Source: Salsuginibacillus kocurii DSM 18087
GTDB lineage: Bacteria > Bacillota > Bacilli > Bacillales > Marinococcaceae
Length of the DNA: 64,000 nucleotides
Reading direction: 5' to 3'
NCBI RefSeq assembly: GCF_000377705.1
Contig: NZ_KB898627.1
Coordinates: forward strand, 186,001-250,000
Part shown: positions 34,786-43,319 of the stretch, one piece after another
How the letters are laid out: every line of letters begins with the position of its first letter
How positions within the stretch are numbered: position 1 is the stretch's first letter
Notes under the pieces: model-generated
What the model saw: the letters and a program-made list of their open reading frames with translations, nothing else
The model's database searches: none
What the model was told of the DNA's origin: nothing
Program-made: the position numbers and the translations under genes

Positions 34786-34828
34786 ATAAGGTACGCTGTT
34801 GAACGTTTTCAACGAGCGCACCTTTTTT
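34786..34828. terminator. Terminator between cupin and CBS genes
   Basis: AAGGTACGCTGTTGAA and TTCAACGAGCGCACCTT pair with small bulges and end in TTTTTT on the plus strand. It serves the convergent genes. Confidence 0.7.
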
Positions 34829-34849
34829 ATTCTTCATTTCAGTTTGCAT

Positions 34850-35272
34850 TTAGTTATTTGCAGCACCTTTTGATACTTCGCGCACAACATTTGCTGCTAC
34901 TTCGGTGGCACCTTCATACCCTAAGTCACCGAGTGTAACAACGCCTTCTACCGTACTATTTTCTACTACTAAGAGTCGTTTGATCTGATGCTCCTGCATC
35001 AGGCGGGCTGCTTCTTCGACTTCCATGTTTGTCGTTCCAGTGATGACCTTCCTCGTCATAATGTCAGAAGCTTTCACTTGGTCAGAACTCCCTTTTGCCA
35101 AGCCTTTTACCACAATATCGCGATCGGTTACCACGCCTACATATTTATCATCTTCTGCCACCGGGACAAAACCTACATCTTCATCTCTCATGTGCTTGGC
35201 CAACGTTGCCAAATCATCAGACGAACTAGCTTCTCTTACTTTAGGTGTCATATACTCTTTTACTACACTCAC
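34850..35272 (-). CDS. CBS-domain pair protein
   Basis: 140 aa, two CBS motifs in tandem: VKEYMTPKVREASSSDDLATLAKHMRDEDVGFVPVAEDDK and SDIMTRKVITGTTNMEVEEAARLMQEHQIKRLLVVE, given here as the two halves at about 5-60 and 72-125. GTG start with AAGGTGG 7 nt upstream. Such stand-alone CBS proteins (YhcV/YlbB-like) bind adenine nucleotides and are often stress-regulated. Target unknown. Confidence 0.9.
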   Translation of the reverse strand: MSVVKEYMTPKVREASSSDDLATLAKHMRDEDVGFVPVAEDDKYVGVVTDRDIVVKGLAKGSSDQVKASDIMTRKVITGTTNMEVEEAARLMQEHQIKRLLVVENSTVEGVVTLGDLGYEGATEVAANVVREVSKGAANN

Positions 35273-35299
35273 AGTTGAACCACCTTTCTTAAGAGAGTC

Positions 35300-35434
35300 T
35301 TATGGTGCTATTTGTTGTAATTGCCAACTCAATAGATTCTCAAACGTTAATTTGGATGCTGAGCCTTTGTTATGGTTGACCTCAATAGAGTTAAGGCCCG
35401 GGCTAAGAGTCACACCATTGTAGTTTAAGAGCAT
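35300..35434 (-). CDS. Small unknown ORF (44 aa)
   Basis: MLLNYNGVTLSPGLNSIEV, then a tail ending SWQLQQIAP. It lies 27 nt upstream of the CBS gene on the same strand. The ribosome site is weak (AAAGG 10 nt away). The sequence looks like part of a larger protein, so it may be a remnant rather than a gene. Confidence 0.3.
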   Translation of the reverse strand: MLLNYNGVTLSPGLNSIEVNHNKGSASKLTFENLLSWQLQQIAP

Positions 35435-35800
35435 CTATGATGGGCCTTTAGAGTGAGTATATATCGGTTTCTTCTATTATTAGAATGTGTATTAGAAAGC
35501 AAATCACTTTTTAATACAAAGTAAATCATGAGAACATTTGTCAAAGATTGTCTACCTTTAATACTCATGCAGGTGGAGCTACATCGATTATCCCATTGCA
35601 AACGGCTGTATTTTATTATGTTTTTCACTCCTCTTTAAACAGAAACAATCGCTTTTCTTTGTTTATTCCGCTTTTTCTTCTGCCCCCTGCCATTACTACT
35701 TTCTCCCTTACACCTATTTAGAGGGGCGAAATTTTAGGTAGATTGGCCAATCCTTCTCTTTCCTCGTTTTTGTTACGTTTACTATAGATCCAAATATATG
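35435..35800. other. Gene-free stretch upstream of the LVIVD gene
   Basis: About 370 nt. It should carry the promoter of the LVIVD gene. I see no frame of coding character, hairpin or RNA family. Confidence 0.4.
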
Positions 35801-35813
35801 AAAGGGTGAGTAG

Positions 35814-37205
35814 ATGAAGAAAAAGACTATTGTCACTAGTGCGGTCGCTGGAGGATTAACAGTTGGTTTAATGCTTTCTAGTTTTGCCTCCACGAGCGAG
35901 GCCCACGATTGGCTGGGCGGCGATTTGGACAAGTGGGAAGACGACTATGGAGATATTGATTTTCAAGGTGAAGTAATAGAAGGCGACAAAAATATGAAAT
36001 TCCTCCACGAAGCGGCTGCAAAGGAGCTTGAGCCTCATGAAGATGGCTATGACATAACCATGGCAGATGTTTACGCTCATCAAGGTTATGCATACACCGG
36101 CACCCATGTTTCTGCAGGTAACAATGCAAATGGCGGGGTCCATGTGTTTGATTTACAAGATCCATCCAATCCAGAAAAAGTTGCTCAATTTGCTGACGAA
36201 ATTCCCGGCACATGGCAGGAAAAAGTTATTGTCAAAACGGTAAACACTCCTGACTTTAGAGGGGACTTAGCGGTCGTAAGCGTTCAGCAAACAGATCGGG
36301 ATAACCCTGATAGTAAAGGAGGGTTCTTGCTCTATGATGTGACTACACCAGAAGACCCAGAACGGTTAGGCTTTTGGGAAGTGGATAAACGGACGAACGG
36401 CACCCATGAATTGTATTTAACAACCCAGGGGAATCGCCCCTTAGTGCTCACTGCTAACCCTTATGCTGATTTCTTTACAGAAGGGGAATCTAAGGATTTC
36501 CAATTGGTGGATGTCTCTGATCCTAGCAATCCTGAAACGATCTATGAATTTGATCCTCGTGAATTAGATGAAGTTGAAGAAGAATTTAACGGTTATAATT
36601 GGAATGCTCCTGATGGTAATGAACGTCCGGTTTTTGCTCATAGTGCCATTACGAATCAAAACGGCACTAAAGCATTTCTCTCATTTTGGGATTTAGGTAC
36701 AGTCATTCTTGATATTTCCAACCCAGACAACCCTGAGTATTTGGGGCGCACTGACTTTGCATCTGACCAGCAAGGAGCCGCTCACTCTGCCGCTCTAGCG
36801 CGGGGAGGCAATGTCTTAATTGAAACACGAGAGGTTAGTAACCCCACCGTGGATGGATATGAGGAAGGCTACGGCTACACACGCATTTTTGATATTAAAG
36901 ACCCTTCCAGCCCAGCTCTGTTAAGCGAATTTAAAACAGAATTGGTTGACAATATTGAAGATGGAACCACCTTCGCCAATACAGTTCACGATCCTAAAGT
37001 CCGCGGCAACACCCTTTATCTTTCTCACTATGCTGGCGGGGTTCGCGCCGTAGACATCACTAACCCAGCTTCTCCTGAACAAGTCGGACAATATGTACCA
37101 GAAGAATCAGATATTTGGGGTGTGTTTGTTGACCGCAACTACATTCTTGCCTCAGATATGGGAACTGGTTTAAAAGTGTTGGAACGCAATAATCGGCAAA
37201 ATTAA
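35814..37205 (+). CDS. Secreted LVIVD-repeat protein
   Basis: 463 aa with a signal peptide (MKKKTIVTSAVAGGLTVGLM, hydrophobic core, cleavage near SEA/HDW). The mature part holds repeated blades with the pattern hhxhxDhSxPxxPxxh: VFDLQDPSNPEKVAQF, LYDVTTPEDPERLGFW, LVDVSDPSNPETIYEF, ILDISNPDNPEYLGRT, IFDIKDPSSPALLSEF and AVDITNPASPEQVGQY. That is the LVIVD beta-propeller family of extracellular proteins. Likely a cell-surface or exported binding protein of unknown ligand. Followed by a strong terminator. Confidence 0.9.
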   Translation: MKKKTIVTSAVAGGLTVGLMLSSFASTSEAHDWLGGDLDKWEDDYGDIDFQGEVIEGDKNMKFLHEAAAKELEPHEDGYDITMADVYAHQGYAYTGTHVSAGNNANGGVHVFDLQDPSNPEKVAQFADEIPGTWQEKVIVKTVNTPDFRGDLAVVSVQQTDRDNPDSKGGFLLYDVTTPEDPERLGFWEVDKRTNGTHELYLTTQGNRPLVLTANPYADFFTEGESKDFQLVDVSDPSNPETIYEFDPRELDEVEEEFNGYNWNAPDGNERPVFAHSAITNQNGTKAFLSFWDLGTVILDISNPDNPEYLGRTDFASDQQGAAHSAALARGGNVLIETREVSNPTVDGYEEGYGYTRIFDIKDPSSPALLSEFKTELVDNIEDGTTFANTVHDPKVRGNTLYLSHYAGGVRAVDITNPASPEQVGQYVPEESDIWGVFVDRNYILASDMGTGLKVLERNNRQN

Positions 37206-37222
37206 CCGAATGTCTATTTAAT

Positions 37223-37258
37223 AAAAAAGCAGGAGCGTTTGCATAGCTCCTGCTTTTT
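37223..37258 (+). terminator. Terminator after the LVIVD gene
   Basis: AAAAAGCAGGAGC and GCTCCTGCTTTTT, 13-bp stem, T-run on both strands. Confidence 0.85.
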
Positions 37259-37299
37259 ATATTCTCTACCACGGTTCTGCGCGACCAGCCCTTATGTTT

Positions 37300-37692
37300 C
37301 TACTTATCGAAGAATATATTATCGATCGCAAGTATGGAGCGATTAGCAATAATAAAATAAACAGACATTGCCAATAAGACTACATCTAATTCATACCCAC
37401 CTAAGAAACCTTCAGGAAGCTTTGCAATGAGTATAGCCCCCACCATTATAAAAGCAAATAAAACAGCTACGGCACGTGTCCCAATTCCTGCGATCATCGC
37501 TATTCCACCAATTAACTCAATAAGCGCTACCACGTACCCTAAGAAACCAGGGATGCCTAAACTATCAAAATGAGCAACGGTCTGGTCAATTCCTCCTGTG
37601 AATTTATCTAATCCATGAAGGAAAAAGGTAAAACCTAGCACAAGTCGTAAAATCAGCGCGCCCAATTCATGTCTTCTCAACATACCGGTCAC
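37300..37692 (-). CDS. DoxX family membrane protein
   Basis: 130 aa, four spans. DoxX pattern: LILRLVLGFTFFLHGLDKFTGGID at the start and LGYVVALIELIGGIAMIAG in the middle. DoxX-like proteins of Bacillus (CatD, MhqP) belong to quinone- and thiol-stress regulons. A 19-bp inverted repeat lies 23-41 nt upstream of the start, suggesting a dedicated repressor. Confidence 0.88.
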   Translation of the reverse strand: MTGMLRRHELGALILRLVLGFTFFLHGLDKFTGGIDQTVAHFDSLGIPGFLGYVVALIELIGGIAMIAGIGTRAVAVLFAFIMVGAILIAKLPEGFLGGYELDVVLLAMSVYFIIANRSILAIDNIFFDK

Positions 37693-37714
37693 TCCTTGTT
37701 TTTCAATATATGAT

Positions 37715-37733
37715 TAACGTATTAGTTACGTTA
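37715..37733. promoter_or_regulatory. Putative operator before doxX
   Basis: TAACGTATTAGTTACGTTA: perfect 7-bp arms TAACGTA/TACGTTA with a 5-nt centre, 23 nt before the doxX ATG. The layout fits a MarR- or HxlR-type repressor site (inference). Confidence 0.55.
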
Positions 37734-37823
37734 TATAACTGTTGGAGTTGAACCTTCTTTAACTGAACAAGGCTTAGTTAGTGTATGAATACATTAGCAA
37801 TGAAAAAGGAATCCTCCCACGAT

Positions 37824-37860
37824 TAAAAGCCAATTGTTTAATGAAAACAATCGGCTTTTT
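37824..37860. terminator. Terminator upstream of doxX
   Basis: AAAAGCCAATTGTTT and AAACAATCGGCTTTTT, stem with one mismatch. It lies between the PAS-STAS gene and doxX. Confidence 0.75.
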
Positions 37861-37965
37861 CTACTTTTATACGTAATTCCACCGTGAACGAATAGAAATA
37901 GTGCGTCCTTTAAACACAAAGGGCATGGCCTAGCACCCATGTATTTTAGCAAATAGCACTGGCTC

Positions 37966-38742
37966 TTATATGAATGTTGACTGTTTCTTTTCTTGTTGTT
38001 CTATTATATATCTTAGACCAGCATGGGAGTCGCTGAATGTAAGAGTATTTTTTAACTCCTGTATGGTCAGGGCAAGCTGTGGTTTGATACCTACTATAAT
38101 GCACTCAACCCCTATTAATTGCAGACAATCATACAACTTTTGAAGGTTATAGCGAACACTCTCGTCGAAACGATCTATACCGTTTAAGCTGATGATGGCA
38201 TATTCGATGCCGTTTGACGCACATTCCTCCAGCACGGTTGCTATAACGGTTTCTCCCCTGGCCGCATCTAATTCACCGATTAATGGTAAAGCTATCGTTT
38301 TCTCCCAGATTTTTAGTATTGGCACCGACAATTCTTCGATTAATTTCTCCCGTTTCTGTTCTTCTTCTGCCTGCGAGGTGACATCCATCAGCATAACCAT
38401 ATATCCTTCAAATTGCTCGTCCTGATTCGCATTTTTTATAGGAGTGATTACAATATCAGCATAAAATTGGCCTCGAATATTAATTCTCGCTCGATGGCCG
38501 TCTTCTAGATTGCCCATCAACTGGCGCTGGCGCTCAGGCTTTGTATGGAAGTCATCCATATTTAAACCAATCATATCCTCCGCCTGGGTGAGACCATACA
38601 ACGGGGCAATAGCGTTCATTATTTCAATTGCTTTCTCATTCATCCAGATCACACTAAATTCGTTATCAGCGATAATAATATTTTCTCCGATGCTATTTAA
38701 AGCATCTGTGCCTGATATATGAATAGGGAGTTGTGAATTCAT
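37966..38742 (-). CDS. PAS-STAS protein (RsbR/YtvA-like)
   Basis: 258 aa. A PAS domain (15-125: NIIIADNEFSVIWMNEKAIEIM, then GYMVMLMDVTSQAEEE) is joined by a helix to a STAS domain (150-245: LPLIGELDAARGETVIATVL and YAIISLNGIDRFDE). This is the architecture of stressosome and YtvA sensors. The PAS lacks the LOV cysteine motif (NCRFLQ), so it is not a blue-light sensor. The two Thr positions that RsbT phosphorylates in RsbR (GDIDT and VVDT) read ELDA and RFDE here. No anti-sigma or phosphatase gene is adjacent. AAGGTGG 8 nt before the ATG. Confidence 0.85.
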   Translation of the reverse strand: MNSQLPIHISGTDALNSIGENIIIADNEFSVIWMNEKAIEIMNAIAPLYGLTQAEDMIGLNMDDFHTKPERQRQLMGNLEDGHRARINIRGQFYADIVITPIKNANQDEQFEGYMVMLMDVTSQAEEEQKREKLIEELSVPILKIWEKTIALPLIGELDAARGETVIATVLEECASNGIEYAIISLNGIDRFDESVRYNLQKLYDCLQLIGVECIIVGIKPQLALTIQELKNTLTFSDSHAGLRYIIEQQEKKQSTFI

Positions 38743-38862
38743 TCAACATGCCACCTTTAGAGGGAATTAGTTATTCAAATAGTAATATACTTCACTCATT
38801 GCTAAAAGCGGATTGTATGTAGTCCTGACCCCAGGCTCGTAATATCTTGGCGACAGGTCATA

Positions 38863-39474
38863 CTAAAATAAAGCAAATTCAAAGCCTTCTCTTCGAATGG
38901 TGTCAATGAGTTGTGGAAGTACTGTCAACGTTTGTTCTAATTCATGGAGGAGGATTATAGAACCGGGTCTGCAATGGCCCACCACGTTAGCAACAATCCT
39001 CTCAGGGGTGTGCTTATTTTCCCAGTCGCAGGCTGCGATTTGCCACATCACAGGGAGTAAACCTAACTCTTTTAAAATATCCATTGTTTCTTCATTATAT
39101 TGACCATAAGGCGGTCTGAAATAGTGAACATTGTCGCCTGTAATTTTTCGTATTTTATCTACACTCGTTTTAATCTGCTTATACTGTTCACTTTTCGGTA
39201 ATGTTGTTAAATTCTTATGGTTATGAGCATGAGAGGCGATCACATGCCCTTCCTGAATCACTCGTTTCCAAGGCCTTTGTTTATATAACAACCTTGACTG
39301 CCAGAAGAATACCGCAGGAACTTCTTTTTCTTTCAAAACATCTAATAGCGGATGGAGCTTCCGGCTAGGACCGTCATCAAACGTCAGCATAACTTCTTTT
39401 TGCGCAGGTCTAATTTGCTTGATATTTTTTATCCATCTGTCATCGTGGAAGTCGTACACGACCTCGTTATCCAC
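38863..39474 (-). CDS. Polysaccharide deacetylase (CE4 family)
   Basis: 203 aa NodB-homology domain: motif 1 MLTFDDGPS (catalytic Asp and metal Asp), motif 2 SHAHNH (metal His), motif 3 YFRPPYGQYN, motif 4 DWENKHTPE, motif 5 IILLHE. No signal peptide or membrane span is seen, unlike PdaA-type exported enzymes, so the start may be further upstream or the protein stays inside. The GTG at 39474 lacks a good ribosome site. It probably deacetylates N-acetylated glycans. Confidence 0.85.
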   Translation of the reverse strand: MDNEVVYDFHDDRWIKNIKQIRPAQKEVMLTFDDGPSRKLHPLLDVLKEKEVPAVFFWQSRLLYKQRPWKRVIQEGHVIASHAHNHKNLTTLPKSEQYKQIKTSVDKIRKITGDNVHYFRPPYGQYNEETMDILKELGLLPVMWQIAACDWENKHTPERIVANVVGHCRPGSIILLHELEQTLTVLPQLIDTIRREGFEFALF

Positions 39475-39655
39475 TACTCATGGATGGAAGGTTTTTGGAG
39501 ACATCTTCTCCCTCCTTTTTGCTTGCAGGGAAATTCACATTATACAAGACATACCAACTGCAAGAGAAATCTGCCCTCTATATTATGTAAAACAGTTAAC
39601 ATGTTGAGACGCTTTTTTGTTAACAATCAACTTGAACGCCTCTTCCTTGTAAAAC

Positions 39656-39847
39656 TCAGACGTTGTTTTTCTTGTAAGCCTCCACGCACTTTTCACAAAT
39701 GCAATGCTTGTTTTTACTCTCTGCAGGAACGAGTTCAAAAATCCCCCGTGGAAACTCTACTCTGTTACACCAGCATTGACCATACTCTACAGTCCGAGCC
39801 TGACATTTATTTTCATTTCCGCATAACGGACAATAAATATTAGCCAC
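39656..39847 (-). CDS. Cysteine-rich CWC-family protein
   Basis: 63 aa with seven Cys: CPLCGNENKC, then QCWCNRVEFP, and CICEKCVEAYKK. The CWC motif and spacing match the cysteine-rich CWC family, presumed metal binding. GTG start with GGAGAG 9 nt upstream. Role unknown. Confidence 0.75.
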   Translation of the reverse strand: MANIYCPLCGNENKCQARTVEYGQCWCNRVEFPRGIFELVPAESKNKHCICEKCVEAYKKNNV

Positions 39848-40012
39848 TCTACTCTCTCCTCACATCTCTAGTTACGTCGAGTATGCCATAAAAGCGATAT
39901 CGTTGCTTATAGTATATACAAACAAATTTAATAAATGGTGTTTCGAATTGATCACCAACCCATTCTTTGCAAAGTAACCTGTTGTGAAGAGTGAAGCGAC
40001 AGCCTCATAAAA

Positions 40013-40037
40013 AGCAGAGGCTACGACGCCTCTGCCT
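40013..40037 (-). terminator. Hairpin terminator with no clear gene before it
   Basis: Minus strand AGGCAGAGGC and GCCTCTGCTT, followed by TTTTAT. A transcript from the right, perhaps the old P450 gene, would end here. Confidence 0.6.
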
Positions 40038-40162
40038 TGATTAATTGTATCCATCGGGCAGCAGGTTTTTGGGGCATTGCCAAAAGACGGGCAGTTGTTA
40101 CGGGGGCAGCTCACATAGTTAACTTTTATCCATCGTGATGGAAACAAATCCCCGCTTCCCGA

Positions 40163-40345
40163 TTATGTAAAAGTGATTGGCAAGTCTTGTAAGGACCTGA
40201 AACCAACGAGATCCTTCCAATTGAGAGCATCTGCAGCAAGCTCAAGGTTTGATGTTCATTGGAGCAGAACTTGGATAGCAATTTGCGCTTCTACTCGAGC
40301 CAGGGTTGAGCCCAGACAAAAATGAACATTCTCCCTATCCTCTTC
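40163..40345 (-). pseudogene. Cytochrome P450 remnant (C-terminal fragment)
   Basis: Minus strand, one frame reads VPEEDRENVHFCLGSTLARV then EAQIAIQVLLQ, a TGA stop, then TSNLELAADALNWKDLVGF ending DLPITFT and TAA at 40163. HFCLGSTLARVEAQIA is the heme-ligand loop and L helix of a CYP107-like P450, and the rest is the C-terminal strand region. Upstream sequence is scrambled. A decayed gene distinct from the intact P450 at 46159. Confidence 0.75.
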
Positions 40346-40349
40346 CGGC

Positions 40350-40630
40350 ACGCCTACAATGTCAGATCATTTTGGACGTTTCCCAGCGTCTGATATCTTT
40401 TGGTAGCTTGCGGGAGCGTGCTGCGATTTTGAAACTTTGTATCTTTTAAATGGCCAGTGCTTCGTTATATCCGGTGACATACCAGCCTGGATATTTTAAT
40501 AATGTGGCCTTAGAAACAGGATGTGCGCTCGCAGTTTTTCATACAAAGGAGAAGGGACCTTTCCTAATTAGAATAAAGGTTCTTCTGTATGAGCATCTCT
40601 TATCATCTTATCCCCTCCCAATCATGGTAA
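40350..40630. other. Gene-free, probably decayed sequence
   Basis: About 280 nt between the P450 remnant and the bioB terminator. The plus-strand open frame across it runs antisense into bioB and has no coding look. Nothing else recognised. Confidence 0.4.
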
Positions 40631-40673
40631 AAGGCTGTCTTACCAAATTCCAAACCTCTGATAAGACAGCTTC
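40631..40673 (-). terminator. Terminator of bioB
   Basis: Minus strand AAGCTGTCTTA and TAAGACAGCCTTTT, 10-bp stem with a T-run. Confidence 0.75.
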
Positions 40674-40714
40674 TATGCTTTCTAAAATGCAATCTCAGCC
40701 GAAACGATTTTCAG

Positions 40715-41764
40715 TTATTTTTCTTCTGCTAAACTTGCCTTCATTTCTTCGACCGTCTCTACTTCAAACCCTAAATCGGCTAACATTCTATGATCTGCTG
40801 TATCTTCTTGTCCGGCTGTCGTTAAGTAATCTCCTACAAAAATTGAATTGGCTACATACAATCCTAATGGTTGTAAAGAACCGAGATTCATTTCCCGGCC
40901 GCCTGCGATACGAATTTCTTTGGTTGGGTTGATGTAACGAAACAAGGCCAGCACTTTCAAACAATAGAGCGGATCCAACTCGTTTACCCCTTCAAGTGGT
41001 GTACCGTCAATGGCATGCAAGAAATTGATTGGGATTGAATCTGCATCCAGGGCTTTCAAACTGTAGGCCATATCAATAACATCTTGCTTTGTTTCTTTCA
41101 TACCTACAATGACACCTGAACACGGAGACATGCCTGATTCTTTTGCTGCACCTATCGTGTTGACTCTGTCATCATACGTGTGTGACGTTGTAATGTTTGA
41201 ATGGTGGCTTCTGGACGTATTAACATTATGATTGTACCGGTCTACCCCTGCTTCTTTTAGCCGTTCCGCCTGCTCAGGCTTTAACAGACCAAGACAGGCA
41301 CAAACTTTCAACCCATACGTGTCTTTGATTTCTTCTACTGCTTCAACAACTTGGTCAACTTCTTTAGTTGAAGGGCCCCTGCCGCTAGCAACAATACAGT
41401 ATGTGCCTATATTTAAATCATTAGCTTGCTTTGCCCCTTCAAGGAGAGTCTCTTTGTTGACCATTCTATAAGAATCAATCGGCGCTTCAGCAATCGAAGA
41501 CTGAGCACAATAGCCGCAGTTTTCCGGACATAGGCCAGACTTCGCATTCATGATCATATTCAGCTTTACTTTTTTTCCGTAGTGCTGCTTTCTTATTTGA
41601 AACGCAGCATGTACAAGCATTAACACATCGTCATCTGGACATTCCAATATAGACAGCGCCTCTGCTCTCGTTAGTTCTTCGTTATGTAACACGCGTTTCG
41701 TAAGTTCCATCCAGTGGTTCATATCCCTATATCCCCCATCTGTTTTAAAATTGCTTTCATTCAA
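40715..41764 (-). CDS. bioB: Biotin synthase
   Basis: 349 aa radical-SAM enzyme that inserts sulfur into dethiobiotin. The SAM cluster motif is CPENCGYCAQSS near residue 80. YNHNVNTSRSHHSNI and RIAGGREMNLGSLQPLGLYVANSIFVGDYLTTAGQ (second cluster side, with its Arg) are typical. ATG 41764 has a weak site; an ATG at residue 15 (MNHWMELT) is an alternative. The gene stands alone, without bioA, D, F or W in the window. A BirA-like operator lies upstream. Confidence 0.97.
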   Translation of the reverse strand: MNESNFKTDGGYRDMNHWMELTKRVLHNEELTRAEALSILECPDDDVLMLVHAAFQIRKQHYGKKVKLNMIMNAKSGLCPENCGYCAQSSIAEAPIDSYRMVNKETLLEGAKQANDLNIGTYCIVASGRGPSTKEVDQVVEAVEEIKDTYGLKVCACLGLLKPEQAERLKEAGVDRYNHNVNTSRSHHSNITTSHTYDDRVNTIGAAKESGMSPCSGVIVGMKETKQDVIDMAYSLKALDADSIPINFLHAIDGTPLEGVNELDPLYCLKVLALFRYINPTKEIRIAGGREMNLGSLQPLGLYVANSIFVGDYLTTAGQEDTADHRMLADLGFEVETVEEMKASLAEEK

Positions 41765-41831
41765 TCATTACCCAAGAAATCTTCCTCCAGTGGCACTGCG
41801 ATCCCCCCGCTCCCTTCTATAGCCTCTTTTA

Positions 41832-41862
41832 TTGTAAACCAAATAAATAAATAGGTTAACGA
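41832..41862. promoter_or_regulatory. BirA operator before bioB
   Basis: TTGTAAAC, 15 nt, GTTAACGA. This matches the BirA inverted repeat (TTGTTAAC-N15-GTTAACAA) with one or two changes per arm and the exact spacing. It places lone bioB under biotin repression. Confidence 0.85.
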
Positions 41863-41947
41863 TAAAAATGTATGATTTTTCTTTCCGTTTGTCAAATCTT
41901 CGTAAATTATCTACATAAAACCATTTTCAATCCTGCACATGAAAAAC

Positions 41948-41970
41948 GGGCTGCCCTTTTTGGACAGCCC
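41948..41970 (-). terminator. Terminator hairpin (copy 2 of the repeated type)
   Basis: Minus strand GGGCTGTCC, AAAAA, GGGCAGCCC, TTTTT after GT. Downstream of the broken hydrolase gene. Confidence 0.7.
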
Positions 41971-42087
41971 CCTTTGTTTCCATAAAAGTAATGGCTCAAC
42001 TGATAGTACCTTCCAAAGACTAGATGAAAGCACACCCTCCAAACACATGGACCGCCTAATCCTCTTGAGCCACTCCTTCATTTGTTA

Positions 42088-42749
42088 TTACACGCTCAGC
42101 ACTTCGTTTTTTAAAATATGGATGAATTGCTCTTTCTCTTCTATAAACGGAGAATGAGCACAATGATCAAATGTATAAAACCTTTTCTCCACAGCTTCAA
42201 TTTTCTCATAAAAGCGCTTTGCTTCGTTGTAGCTTGTTTGATAATCATATACACCCTGCATAATGAAGACAGGTATTTCAAAACGGGGAGCCCAACGCAC
42301 AGCATCCACTTTTGCCATTGTTTCACTCAAGGCATCATACGTTGCAAAAATCCCCTTTGGCACGTTCAATCGTTCTTTCCCTGAATACGCCTTACACGTT
42401 AAGATCTCCTTCATTCCTTGCCACTGAGAATAGCCTGTCTGCATAACACCTCCTCCGTATTTATTTAAATACGTGGTTATTTCTACCGTGTCAGCAACTA
42501 ACGCTCTCCTTGCGTCTTTGCATTGTAAGACATCCCCGTTCCTCTTTGTTCCCAGTAACAAACGGTGAAGTCCTCTGCCCAATCAAGGCCTGACTGCTTA
42601 ATCATGGCATACTGCGGAAAACCAGGCCCACCATGCAAAAACAAGAGAACCGGATTTGCCTCATCCGTTGACTCAATAAACATACCAAATCTATGCCCTT
42701 CAATTTCTACATACTCTTTTATCAACTGCTCATTTCGTTTATCGTTCAT
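42088..42749 (-). pseudogene. Broken alpha/beta hydrolase (proline-iminopeptidase-like)
   Basis: The first part (42498-42749) reads PVLLFLHGGPGFPQYAMI and CYWEQRGTGMSYN, the HGGPG oxyanion and WxQRG motifs of proline-iminopeptidase-like hydrolases. It then shifts frame and continues as DTVEITTYLNKYGGG to VLSV, with the acid and histidine region (MQGVYDYQTSY, FDHCAHSPFIEE). The segment that should hold the GHSWG nucleophile, about 80 residues between EITTYL and NKYGG, is missing. A frameshift plus deletion make it nonfunctional. The RBS is intact (GGGGGGAAG). Confidence 0.85.
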
Positions 42750-42767
42750 TTCTTCCCCCCTTTAAGG

Positions 42768-43313
42768 TTACTTCCATATCGACCTATACTTTTTCTGATA
42801 TTTGGTTTCCTCTACATTCTCAATTAACATAAGCGCTGTTTCTTTAATGCTTTCTTCTTGCAAATAATCATATAAATATTTCAAATTCTGGATTATATCT
42901 GAGCGAATGAGGGTATAGTTTTTTTCAACGGTGCAAGTTTGGAAGCGATCGACCATATAGTGCATAACGAGCTCTTTTTGTTCTGGGCCAGCTAATCCTA
43001 CCTTCCAAATTGATTTTAGGCTATGTCTAGCTGTTACGAATTTTTCATCTTTTGTCACCTTCCATAGTTTTGAAAAATCACGCAACATTCTATTTTCCGG
43101 GTCACTTTTAGCTAAATTCGCCAGGTATTGAGCAGCTCTTGCCCGCTGATGATTATCTTTATCTGATAAATCTTCTATTAGCTGGTCCCAAATGTCATAA
43201 GCCCAATCCACTTTTTGTTCGGTTGCTGCTAGAAGATGCTGATACGCCTCATATTGCTCTTGTTTATCAGTTGATTTTGATTTCTCAAATTCATGTTTTA
43301 TGTTTTCATCCAT
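42768..43313 (-). CDS. HEAT-like helical repeat protein
   Basis: 181 aa, all helical: WDQLIEDLSDKDNHQRARAAQYLANLAKSD and FVTARHSLKSIWKVGLAGPEQKELVMHYMVDRF have the paired-helix pattern of HEAT/ARM repeats (DNA-glycosylase-like or scaffold). No catalytic motif. GAGGAG 8 nt before the ATG. The broken hydrolase follows 19 nt after its stop on the same strand. Function unknown. Confidence 0.65.
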   Translation of the reverse strand: MDENIKHEFEKSKSTDKQEQYEAYQHLLAATEQKVDWAYDIWDQLIEDLSDKDNHQRARAAQYLANLAKSDPENRMLRDFSKLWKVTKDEKFVTARHSLKSIWKVGLAGPEQKELVMHYMVDRFQTCTVEKNYTLIRSDIIQNLKYLYDYLQEESIKETALMLIENVEETKYQKKYRSIWK

Positions 43314-43319
43314 GATTCA

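Noticed and set aside
39872-40147. 91-aa minus-strand ORF with Cys-rich start (SCPRNNCPSF)
   Set aside because: Its frame runs through a clear terminator hairpin at 40013-40037, and no ribosome site or family match was found.
40450-40932. 160-aa plus-strand ORF upstream of bioB
   Set aside because: Half of it lies antisense to bioB and it spans the bioB terminator; no coding look.
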